In this document: positions 55,502 through 63,012 of the stretch, piece after piece
Layout: each line of letters starts with the position of its first letter
Position numbering within the stretch: position 1 is the stretch's first letter
Assembly: GCA_025928265.1 (NCBI GenBank)
Contig: JAICJV010000005.1
Coordinates: 1-64,000, forward strand
Source of the DNA: Thermoleophilaceae bacterium
GTDB lineage: Bacteria; Actinomycetota; Thermoleophilia; Solirubrobacterales; Thermoleophilaceae
DNA: 64,000 nucleotides
Direction of reading: 5' to 3'
Notes under the pieces: generated by a model
The model's database searches: none
What the model saw: only the letters and a program-made list of their open reading frames with translations
What the model was told of the DNA's origin: nothing
Position numbers and translations under genes: made by a program

Positions 55502-56683
55502 TCACGCCGCCGTGAGCGTGCCACGACGCGCAAGCGCGACGATCGCGCCCACGCCCGCGGCGGCGACCGCCGCCACCACTGCCGCGCGCCAGCCGCCGGC
55601 CTCCACGAGTCCGCCTGCGGCCGCCGCGCCCAGCGAGACGCCGCCTACGAGCGCGGTGAGCGGCCACGTGAGCGCCTCGGTCGTCGAGCCCGGCGGTGCA
55701 ACGCGGCCCGCCAGCTCGTTGCGGGTGGCTATCAGCGGGGCGATGAAGATCCCGGCCGGGATCACGAGCAGCGCCATCGTCACCGGTGTCCCGCCGATGA
55801 TGAGTGGAACGAAGCCGAGCGGCAGCACGAGGGCCACGCGCAGGTGGACGAGCGCGAGTGAGGTGCGGCGGGTCCGCGCGCCGTAGACGAGCCCGCCGGC
55901 GACGCTGCCCACCGACCAGATCGCGATCAGCACGCCCGCGAGCTCCGGTCGCCCGCGGTCGGTGGCGAAGGCGGGAATCCCGACCTCCAGCGCGCCGAAC
56001 GCGAAGCCGACCGGCAGCATCGACAGCACGAGCGTCTGGATGCCGGGCGCGCGCAGCGCCCCGAGCCGGCTCGGCGCGACGGCCTCCGCGTCCGGCTCCT
56101 CGGCCGGCGGCAACGCCGCCAGGAAGGCGACCACGCCGCCCGCGACCGCGGCCGCCGACAGCACCAGCGCCGCGGCGGGCGCGATCGTGGCCACCAGCAG
56201 CGCCGTGAGCAGCGGCCCGGCGATGAAGACCGTCTCGGTGAGCACCGAATCGAGCGCGAACGCACTCTGCACGAGCGCGCTGTCGCCTCCGGTGAGGCGC
56301 GGGTAGAGCGCACGCATGACCGACGAGGTGGGAGGCAGGGCGATACCCGTGACCAGTGCCGCCGGCAGCAGTGCAGGCGCGGACGCGTTCGCGTAGCCGA
56401 GCGCGAGCAGCCCGATCAACCCGCCGGCGTGGGCGACAGCCAACGCCGCCAGCGCACGCGGACCGAAGCGGTCGACCAGGCGCGCGCCGATCGGAGCACC
56501 GAGGCCCGCGCCCAGGGCGAGCGCGCCGGCCGCCGCTCCCGCCACGGCGTACGAGCCGGTGCGGTCGCGCAGGAAGAGGATCGTCGCGAGGCCGTTGACC
56601 CCGATCGGCAGGCGCGTGAGCAGCGACGCCGCGAGCAGCGGCGTCATGTACGGAACGCGTAGGACCCGGGCGTAGGAGCGCAC
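55502..56683 (-). CDS. MFS transporter
   Basis: A 393-residue 12-helix major-facilitator protein: LLTRLPIGVNGLATILFLRD at the start, GAPIGARLVDRFGPRALAAL as the loop 2-3 motif (motif A: GxxxDRxGxR), and a second-half counterpart. Typical of small drug or sugar exporters in actinobacteria; no substrate can be assigned. It converges on the SnoaL-like gene 7 bases away. Confidence 0.88.
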   Translation of the reverse strand: MRSYARVLRVPYMTPLLAASLLTRLPIGVNGLATILFLRDRTGSYAVAGAAAGALALGAGLGAPIGARLVDRFGPRALAALAVAHAGGLIGLLALGYANASAPALLPAALVTGIALPPTSSVMRALYPRLTGGDSALVQSAFALDSVLTETVFIAGPLLTALLVATIAPAAALVLSAAAVAGGVVAFLAALPPAEEPDAEAVAPSRLGALRAPGIQTLVLSMLPVGFAFGALEVGIPAFATDRGRPELAGVLIAIWSVGSVAGGLVYGARTRRTSLALVHLRVALVLPLGFVPLIIGGTPVTMALLVIPAGIFIAPLIATRNELAGRVAPPGSTTEALTWPLTALVGGVSLGAAAAGGLVEAGGWRAAVVAAVAAAGVGAIVALARRGTLTAA

Positions 56684-56701
56684 GGCCCCGACGCTACCGC
56701 G

Positions 56702-57118
56702 CTAGGCGGGAGGCTCCTCCTCGCCCTCCTCGCCGTCCTCGTCGCCGAGCGCCTCAAGCGCGGAAAGCGCGAGCACCTGCGCCGGCGTCCCCGCGATCTG
56801 CCCGTCGCCCATGTCCTCGAGGTCCGGGCGGAAGGCGACGCTCACGTCGATGCGATCATCGCCCGCGTCGGTGAACGAGATCACCGCACGACCGGCGCCG
56901 GGCGGCGTGGGCTCGCTGTGAACGGCGCGCACGGCCTCGAGGATCTCCTCGACCTGGCGCCGCCAGTGGTCGCGCGCCTCGGCCTGCTCGTCGGCGGTCA
57001 TGTCCGCGAGGTGCCGCCCGTGGATCTGCTCGAGCGCCGCTACGCCTGCGGCGATGCTCTCCTCGGACAGGATCGCCTCGACGGGGATCGCGGTGGATTC
57101 GGGCTCTTCGCTTGCCAT
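56702..57118 (-). CDS. Uncharacterised acidic protein
   Basis: A 138-residue acidic protein: helical first half (IPVEAILSEESIAAGVAALE, ARDHWRRQVEEILEAVRAVH), a beta strand region AVISFTDAGDDRIDVSVAF and an acidic tail EDGEEGEEEPPA. No family recognised. The ATG at 57118 is chosen; the RlpA-like gene lies 17 bases upstream on the same strand. Confidence 0.55.
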   Translation of the reverse strand: MASEEPESTAIPVEAILSEESIAAGVAALEQIHGRHLADMTADEQAEARDHWRRQVEEILEAVRAVHSEPTPPGAGRAVISFTDAGDDRIDVSVAFRPDLEDMGDGQIAGTPAQVLALSALEALGDEDGEEGEEEPPA

Positions 57119-57135
57119 GCCCCAACAGTGGCAGA

Positions 57136-57684
57136 TCAGTAGCCCGCCCGTACGGCGGACGTGGTGCTCATCCCGACCTTGCGCGCGGCGGCGGCGGTCA
57201 GGTCGATCGAGACGCCGTCTGTGTAGGGGCCGCGGTCGATGACCGGGAAGATCGCCAGGCGGCCGTTGTAGTACACCGGGACCCGCGTGCCGCATGGCAG
57301 GGTGCGATGCGCGATCCCGCGGGTGCGGCGGCTCAGCCTGTAGCCGCACGCGGTGCGGTTGCCGTAGAGGCCGGGCCCGAACAGCGTGGCGGTGCGGATC
57401 TCCCAGCTGTAGGCGAGAGCGTGGGTGGTCAGCGGCCCGACGCGGCCGTCGACCGCCAGGCCGCGGCGCCGCTGGAAGCGCTTCACGGCGTCCTTCGTCA
57501 TGCGCCCGAAGATGCCGTCCGCGGGCCCCACCCTGTACCCCTTCATCGCGAGCACGCGCTGGAGCGTGACCACGTCGCCGCCGTGCGAGCCCTTCTTCAG
57601 CGTGCGCTGACCGAGCGTCGCGGCGGACGCGGAGGAGGTCACGGCCAGGGCGATTGCAAGCGTGATCAGCGGGAGGCGGAGCAC
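57136..57684 (-). CDS. Secreted RlpA-like protein with peptidoglycan-binding domain
   Basis: A 182-residue exported protein. Signal peptide (LITLAIALAVTSSASA), one PG_binding_1 unit (GGDVVTLQRVLAMKGYRVGP, ending DGIFGRMTKDAVKRFQ) and a double-psi beta-barrel (ATLFGPGLYGNRTACGYRLS, LPCGTRVPVYYNGR, and VIDRGPYTDGVSIDLTAAAA). The RGPY...DL pattern is the RlpA barrel, whose members cleave denuded glycan as lytic transglycosylases or bind it. Third wall-targeted secreted protein in the window with the SLT and M23 enzymes. Confidence 0.87.
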   Translation of the reverse strand: MLRLPLITLAIALAVTSSASAATLGQRTLKKGSHGGDVVTLQRVLAMKGYRVGPADGIFGRMTKDAVKRFQRRRGLAVDGRVGPLTTHALAYSWEIRTATLFGPGLYGNRTACGYRLSRRTRGIAHRTLPCGTRVPVYYNGRLAIFPVIDRGPYTDGVSIDLTAAAARKVGMSTTSAVRAGY

Positions 57685-57718
57685 GGATCGCGGCTTCGCC
57701 GCGTGGCGTCCGGTCCCT

Positions 57719-59560
57719 CTATGCCGCGCGCGAGCGGGCCAGCGACTCGACGTTCGCGGGGCCGACCTCGACGCGCGGCCCGCCGCGCGGCAGCGACACG
57801 CGCACGACCGCGCCGCGGAACTGGCGCACGGCGCGCTCGGTGCGTAGCAGCGCTCGCTCGATTCCGTCCTGCTCGAGGCCGCAAGCCTCGAGGAAGCGCC
57901 GCAGGATCGGCTCGAACTCCTCGTCGCGGCGCACCTCGAGCTCCTCGACGCGCGGCATGTGCCCCTCGTTCGGCCCCTCCGAGACGCGGAACATGCAGGC
58001 GGCCATGTCGTCGCTCACTTGGTCGGCCTCGCGCGCCACGCGGTCGAGCAGCTCGCGGGCGGTGGCGGCCGGGCCCAGCTCCCGGATGATGTCGACGAGC
58101 CCGAGGCGGCCGATCAGCGCGCCGCCGCGGCGGGCCTCGATCAGGCCGTCGGTGAAGAAGCAGACCGCGGAGCCCGACGGCAGCGAGACCGTCGTCTGGC
58201 GCAGACCCGTCGGAACGCCGGTTCCGATCGGCGGCGCGGACGCCTGCGTGACCGGCACGTGGTCCGGCTCGCCCAGGAAGACAGGCGGCGGGTGCCCGGC
58301 GCCCGCGTAGCGCAGTATGTGGCGGGCGGGGTCGTAGACGGCGAGCACGACGGTGGCAAGCGTGTCGAAGCCGCGATCGAGCGCGCGCCCGGCAAGCTGG
58401 AGTGCGACGCGCGGCTCGAGGTCGGCCTCCAGGTAGGCGCGCAGCGTGTAGCGCAGGAGGGAGGTGTGCATGAGCGCCTCCTTGCCGTGCCCGGCGACGT
58501 CGCCCACCACGATCCCCACGCGGCCCTCGCCGAGCGGGAACGCGTCGTAGAAGTCGCCGCCCGCGGCCAGGCCCTCGGCGGGCCGGTACGCCACCGACGC
58601 CTGGAGCCGGCTGAGCTCGGCGGGCACGTTCGGCAAGAGCGCGCCCTGGAGCACGCCGATCTCGCCGAGGAGGTGCTCGCGCTGGCGGCGCAGGAAGCGC
58701 GTGGTGCGGGCGAGCAGCGCCCAGGCGATCGCCGCGATCAAGAGCAGTGAGCCGAGCACGATGATCAGCGCCTTCACGAAGGTCGGGATCCGCTCGACCA
58801 CCAGGCGCAGGGTGCGCACGACGGCCGGCGGGTTGTCATGCGCCTCGGGAGCGGGCGCCTTCGCGGACTGCTTGTCGCGAGCGGGCGAGCCGGCGCTCGG
58901 CCGGCTCGCGGCCACGGGTGCGGTGGCCAGGGCCAGCGGGGCGAGCGGGCTCGCGGTCGCGCCGAGCGCTCCGACGGCGACCGGTGCGGATCCGGGGCGA
59001 ACGGTGCGCACCCGCGAGAACCGGCCGCTGGGGCCGCCGGCGACCGCGTGTGGCCTGACGGGCGCGGCGGGCGCCGGCGGTGCGACCACAACGGGTGGTG
59101 TGACGGCGGGCGTGGGAGCGGGGGTGGGCGCGGGCGGCGGCGACGAGGCGGCCGACGCCGGCGGGGAGGAGGTGCGCGTCGGGGCGGCAACGGCGGGCGT
59201 GTTCGCGTGTCCGTAGGCATGGCCATGGCCATGGCCGTTGCCGTTGCCGTTGCCGCGACCCGGGCTGCGCGTGGTGACCGGCGCCGCGACGGGAGCACGC
59301 GTCGGAGCGGCGACCGGCTGGGGCGCCCGTGGCGGCTGAGGCGGCCGAGATGTCCCGGAGGGCGCAGCGGGCAGCGGCGGCCGGACCCCGTGGCCCGGGT
59401 TGCGCGGCGCGCCCGCGGACGGTCCCCCACCGCGGCCGTGGCCGTAGGCGTTGCCATTCCCGTGGCCGTATCGATCGCCGTTCGCGGCGGCCGCCGGCAT
59501 CACGAGGCTTCCTGCCGAAGCGAGCACTGCAAGGAGGGCGGAGGGCCGGATCATGTGCAC
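57719..59560 (-). CDS. Membrane SpoIIE/RsbU-type phosphatase with Gly/His/Asn-rich ectodomain
   Basis: A 613-residue protein. After a signal-like helix, residues 26-250 are low-complexity Pro/Ala/Gly/Thr sequence with GHGNGNAYGHGRGG and RGNGNGNGHGHGHAYGHA tracts, presumably extracellular. One membrane helix (VKALIIVLGSLLLIAAIAWAL) leads to a coiled linker and a PP2C-like SpoIIE domain (about 320-510): RPAEGLAAGGDFYDAF, VGIVVGDVAGHGKEALMHTS, LRYAGAGHPPPVFLG and VCFFTDGLIEARRG hold the metal-binding Asp/Gly residues. Such phosphatases act on STAS-domain anti-anti-sigma factors. A C-terminal region of about 95 residues may be a degenerate HATPase-like part. Confidence 0.85.
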   Translation of the reverse strand: MHMIRPSALLAVLASAGSLVMPAAAANGDRYGHGNGNAYGHGRGGGPSAGAPRNPGHGVRPPLPAAPSGTSRPPQPPRAPQPVAAPTRAPVAAPVTTRSPGRGNGNGNGHGHGHAYGHANTPAVAAPTRTSSPPASAASSPPPAPTPAPTPAVTPPVVVAPPAPAAPVRPHAVAGGPSGRFSRVRTVRPGSAPVAVGALGATASPLAPLALATAPVAASRPSAGSPARDKQSAKAPAPEAHDNPPAVVRTLRLVVERIPTFVKALIIVLGSLLLIAAIAWALLARTTRFLRRQREHLLGEIGVLQGALLPNVPAELSRLQASVAYRPAEGLAAGGDFYDAFPLGEGRVGIVVGDVAGHGKEALMHTSLLRYTLRAYLEADLEPRVALQLAGRALDRGFDTLATVVLAVYDPARHILRYAGAGHPPPVFLGEPDHVPVTQASAPPIGTGVPTGLRQTTVSLPSGSAVCFFTDGLIEARRGGALIGRLGLVDIIRELGPAATARELLDRVAREADQVSDDMAACMFRVSEGPNEGHMPRVEELEVRRDEEFEPILRRFLEACGLEQDGIERALLRTERAVRQFRGAVVRVSLPRGGPRVEVGPANVESLARSRAA

Positions 59561-59624
59561 CGCATCGCTCCCTAACAGCCGCTTCTTAGGCCATGCAAGT
59601 CACTTCATACGTGCGTCGAGACGG

Positions 59625-61127
59625 TCAGATCCAGCCCCGTTCCGCGGCCAGAAGCACCGCCTGTGCGCGGTCCATCACGTCGAGCTTCCCGTAGACGTTG
59701 TGCAGGTGCGTGCGGATCGTGCTCTCCGAGACCGAGAGGCTCGCGGCGATCTGCTTGTACGTCTTGCCTTCGGCCAGCGCGACCAGCACCTTCTGCTGCA
59801 TCGGAGTGAGCGGCGACGGCTCGCCGCCCGGCTCGCGGCGCTCACGTGCGCGCGGGAGGTCATAGGCGATCTGGCGCAGCTGATCCTCCTGAAGCCCGAA
59901 GCGCCGCGCCGCGTTCATGATCGCGCTGCCGTCCACGGCGTCGCCATGCGCCGCGTGCGCGAGCATGTCCGCCAGCAGCACGACTGCCGCCACGCCACCC
60001 GCATCGGGCGAGTGATGCCGCTCGACCGCCCCGGTGATCGAGCGCGGCATCCGCAGGCGCTGCAGCGCGATCGCTCCGATGGCGGCGTGGTCGATGCCGA
60101 GGCGCCGGCGCTCCTCGGCCACGCGCTCCTCGGGCGTGACCGACGCGTCCGACAGCGCCTGGAGGTAGTCGGCGCTCGCCGCCGCGAGCACGACCTTGCC
60201 CACGTCGTGGAGGGTGGCCACGAGACGCAGCTCGTCGCGCGCGCGGAATCCGACCGCGAGCGCCACGAGATCCGCGGCAGCGCGCGTGGCGATCGCGTGC
60301 GGCGCGAGCCGCGAGATCGCGGCCGCCACGCCCGTCGGACGGGCGAGCACCGGCAGGTTCGGCAGCTCCGCGACCACACGTAGCGTCGCGCGCGGACCGA
60401 GCATCGTGAGCGCTTCCGCGACCGAGGCGACCCCGCGGCGACCGCGCGCCGGCAGCTCGTTCGCGGCGGCGACGATCGCGATGGCGAGGCTCAGGTCCGT
60501 CTCGACTATCGAGGCCGCGTCGCCGAGCGCCGGATAGCGCGGCCGCAACGCGTGGGTCAGTCGCTCGCGCGACTCCGCCAGGATCGGCGGGCGCCGCAGG
60601 AGCCCGAGGGCTTTCGCGAGGCCGGGCCCGTAAGCGGTGCCGCCCTCGGCGGGCTCGCCGCCGGCGCGCCCGTCGGCGAGCATGCGGACGGCGACATCGG
60701 CCAGCTCGCTCAGCGCGCTCTCCGTCTCCGGGCCGAGCCGCGCACCCTCCGGCGCCGCCGCGACAACCGAGACCGTGCGTCCTGCACGCGTCTCGGCGGC
60801 CACGACGTGCACGCCTCCGCCCAGGCGTGCGGTCCTGCGGACGAACCGGCGCGGCCCTCCCCTGGCCGCGCCGAGAGCCACGGCGTGCACCGCAGCGTCC
60901 GGCACCTTCTCGGCGCCGTCGCCCGAGGCGTGAGCGACCTGCACGAGCCCGCCTTCCGTGCCATTCTTCGGAAGCAACGCAAGCACCCATACGTGCTCCA
61001 GATGCGCACGGCGACGGGTTTGTTCGGCGATGAGGGTGAGGGCGCTTCGCTCCGGCGGCGTCAATGCCGTAGTGGAGTTGCGCCCGGCTTCTGCGCGCTC
61101 CAGCGCAGAACCAAGGGGTAGGGGCAC
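59625..61127 (-). CDS. HDOD-domain LuxR-type response regulator
   Basis: A 500-residue regulator. Residues 1-150 look GAF-like (TLIAEQTRRRAHLEHVWVLA and a VHVVAAETRAGRTVSVVAAA sheet); residues 170-420 are an HDOD domain (ILAESRERLTHALRPRYPAL, AALTMLGPRATLRVVAELPN-like block and LRLVATLHDVGKVVLAAASA with the HD pair); the C-terminal 70 residues are a LuxR helix-turn-helix (LTPMQQKVLVALAEGKTYKQ, IAASLSVSESTIRTHLHNVY). HDOD proteins integrate stress or c-di-GMP-related signals. GTG start at 61127. Divergent from the DHA2 pump; the GCAAC repeats between them might serve both. Confidence 0.82.
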   Translation of the reverse strand: MPLPLGSALERAEAGRNSTTALTPPERSALTLIAEQTRRRAHLEHVWVLALLPKNGTEGGLVQVAHASGDGAEKVPDAAVHAVALGAARGGPRRFVRRTARLGGGVHVVAAETRAGRTVSVVAAAPEGARLGPETESALSELADVAVRMLADGRAGGEPAEGGTAYGPGLAKALGLLRRPPILAESRERLTHALRPRYPALGDAASIVETDLSLAIAIVAAANELPARGRRGVASVAEALTMLGPRATLRVVAELPNLPVLARPTGVAAAISRLAPHAIATRAAADLVALAVGFRARDELRLVATLHDVGKVVLAAASADYLQALSDASVTPEERVAEERRRLGIDHAAIGAIALQRLRMPRSITGAVERHHSPDAGGVAAVVLLADMLAHAAHGDAVDGSAIMNAARRFGLQEDQLRQIAYDLPRARERREPGGEPSPLTPMQQKVLVALAEGKTYKQIAASLSVSESTIRTHLHNVYGKLDVMDRAQAVLLAAERGWI

Positions 61128-61206
61128 CTACCGATGATTCCCTGTGCAGGGGATTTTGCACCTGCCAGGTCGACGGATGTTGGCTCGTACATCCGTCCAG
61201 GCAGCG

Positions 61207-61236
61207 CTGCAACGCTTCCGCAACCGTGCTGCAACG
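61207..61236 (+). promoter_or_regulatory. Second SARP-type operator, upstream of the DHA2 pump
   Basis: CTGCAACG at 61207, CCGCAACC at 61218 and CTGCAACG at 61229 repeat with exact 11-bp period. Nine bases later GATGCT (61246-61251) matches the position of GATCGT in the FAD-oxidase promoter. Both transcripts also share CGACAGGAGCA around their Shine-Dalgarno. The two promoters therefore look like copies of one regulated design. Confidence 0.65.
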
Positions 61237-61289
61237 CGCTTCGCCGATGCTCGCTCCTGCAAATGAAGCCTTTACGACAGGAGCAGGAG

Positions 61290-62690
61290 ATGAGCAAGCA
61301 AGGCACACTCGCCGTGGCGGCGCTTGCCACGGCGATCCTGATGCTCGACATCGCGGTCGTCAACACCGCGCTCGGGCACATTGCCGACGACCTCGGGGCC
61401 GGACTGTCCGGCCTTCAGTGGGTTGTCGACGCCTACACGCTCGCTCTCGCCTCGGTCGTCCTCACCGCTGGCTCGGTGGCGGACCGTCTCGGGCGGAAGC
61501 GGATGTTCATGTTCGGCACGGTGCTGTTCACCGTGGCCTCGGCCGCGTGCGCGGCGGCCGGCAGCATCGTCGCGCTCGACGTGGCGCGCGCTGTGCAGGG
61601 CATCGGCGGAGCGATCATGTTCGCCACATCGCTGGCGCTGCTCGCGGACGCGTTCCCCCGGCCCGACGAGCGCGCGAAGGCACTCGCGGTCTACGGCGCC
61701 ACGATCGGCGCCTCGTTCGTGATCGGCCCGCTCGCGGGCGGCGCGCTCACGAGCGGCTTCGGCTGGGAGGCGGTGTTCCTCGTGAACGTCCCGCTCGGTG
61801 CGCTCACGCTGATCGGCACCGCCCGCTGGGTGCGCGAGTCGCGTGACTCCGATGCGCGTGGCCTCGACTGGCCGGGTCAGGCAACACTGAGCGCCGGGCT
61901 GTTCCTGCTGGTGCTCGCGCTGCTGCGCGGCAACGACGACGGCTGGACGAGCGCCCCCATCGTCGCCGAGTTCGCTGCGTCCGGTGTGCTGTTCGCGGCG
62001 TTCGTGGCGATCCAGCAGCGGGTCAAGTACCCGATGCTGCCGCTCGGCCTGTTTCGCAACAAGCGCTTTACCGGCGCGCAGATCGCGGCGTTCGCGATCT
62101 CCGGGTCGTTCTTCGCGCTGTTTCTCTACACGACGCTGTACCTGCAGCGCATCCTCGGGCTGAGCGCGATGGAGGCCGGCCTGGTCTACGTGCCGGGAAC
62201 CGTGCTGATGGTGTTCATCTCCGGTGCCAGCGCGCAGCTCGCGTCGCGGGTCGCCCCCGGCACGATCATCGGCGGCGGGCTCGCGCTCGTGTCGATCGGC
62301 CTCGCGTTCGCGTTGCTCGCGACGCCGGACTCGTCATGGACGGTCCTGCTGCCGTCGCTGCTCATCGGGAGCGTCGGCACCGGGTTCTTCAACCCGGCGC
62401 TGAGCGCGGTGGCGCTGAGCTCGGCGCCGCAGCGGATGAGCGGCCTGGCCGCGGGTGTGAACGACACGTTCCGGCAGGCCGGAATCGCCGTCGGCGTGGC
62501 GGCGTTCGGCGCGCTCGTCCCGGCCGACTCGGCGCTCGGCGGCGGCTCGCCTGCCGACTACGTGAACGGCATGCACAACGCGGCGCTGGCCGGCTCGGCG
62601 CTGGCCGGCATCGGCGCGATCGCGGCGGCGTTGCTGATCGGCATGGGCCGTTCGGCGCTCGTGCGCGAGCCGGCGCTCGAGACCGGCTGA
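61290..62690 (+). CDS. DHA2-family (EmrB/QacA-type) MFS efflux transporter
   Basis: A 466-residue, 14-helix proton antiporter. LMLDIAVVNTALGHIADDLG is the DHA2 motif D1 with LDxTIVNVALP character, GSVADRLGRKRMFMFG is motif A, and GASFVIGPLAGGALTSGFGW motif C, which marks exporters. LQWVVDAYTLALASVVLTAG is the typical helix 2. It should expel drugs or toxic metabolites. Tandem AGGAG sites precede the ATG. The promoter carries the same 11-bp repeats as the FAD oxidase gene; a dispersed palindromic repeat follows the stop. Confidence 0.9.
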   Translation: MSKQGTLAVAALATAILMLDIAVVNTALGHIADDLGAGLSGLQWVVDAYTLALASVVLTAGSVADRLGRKRMFMFGTVLFTVASAACAAAGSIVALDVARAVQGIGGAIMFATSLALLADAFPRPDERAKALAVYGATIGASFVIGPLAGGALTSGFGWEAVFLVNVPLGALTLIGTARWVRESRDSDARGLDWPGQATLSAGLFLLVLALLRGNDDGWTSAPIVAEFAASGVLFAAFVAIQQRVKYPMLPLGLFRNKRFTGAQIAAFAISGSFFALFLYTTLYLQRILGLSAMEAGLVYVPGTVLMVFISGASAQLASRVAPGTIIGGGLALVSIGLAFALLATPDSSWTVLLPSLLIGSVGTGFFNPALSAVALSSAPQRMSGLAAGVNDTFRQAGIAVGVAAFGALVPADSALGGGSPADYVNGMHNAALAGSALAGIGAIAAALLIGMGRSALVREPALETG

Positions 62691-63012
62691 TTCGACTGTC
62701 CACCGGACGCGGGTGGCGGGCCGTGGGCGCCCGCCGCCCGCTGCTGCGTTCCGCTCAGTGCGGTCCGTCGCGGGCGTTTGGGGCGCCGCCGGATTGGCTG
62801 GGTAGGGGGGTCGAGGGTGCGAACGTCCATTTCTCCCCCGCGTAGGGGGTAGTAATGGACGTTCACCTGCCGGACGCGACCCGCAGGGCTACGTCCGAGC
62901 GCGACCGCCTCCGCCGCGCCGACGACAGCAGGCTCATCCGCCCGGATGATTCCGCCGGATCCAGCCCAGATGGGCTATGGCCGGTGGGCGCGGCGCAGCG
63001 GAGCCTCGCGGC
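62691..63012. other. 322-base intergenic region containing repeat copy B
   Basis: Between the DHA2 pump and the secreted propeller gene I see repeat copy B (62756-62872), a GC-rich stretch before it (GGGTGGCGGGCC...GCGCCCGCCGCCCG, 62710-62740, able to form a stem that could end the pump transcript) and the palindrome AGCCCA-GA-TGGGCT at 62962-62975. Open frames here are repeat-derived and not credible as genes. Confidence 0.5.
62756..62872. repeat. Dispersed palindromic repeat, copy B
   Basis: Counterpart of 35442-35560. The right end has perfect 10-bp arms GAACGTCCAT (62821-62830) and ATGGACGTTC (62855-62864), with CCCCC/GGGGG inside. Compared with copy A the arm position differing here is compensated as a Watson-Crick pair where copy A has G-T, consistent with selection for, or origin from, a folded form. 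Confidence 0.75.

Noticed and set aside
59170-59270. Short tandem GCCATGGCCATGGCCGTTGCC-like repeats considered as a CRISPR or VNTR
   Set aside because: They are in frame and encode Gly/His/Asn residues of the phosphatase ectodomain; there are no spacers. Treated as coding low complexity.
62558-62866. A 102-codon minus-strand frame starting NVHYYPLRGG
   Set aside because: It starts in repeat copy B and continues antisense to the efflux pump gene; it reflects the repeat and not a gene.
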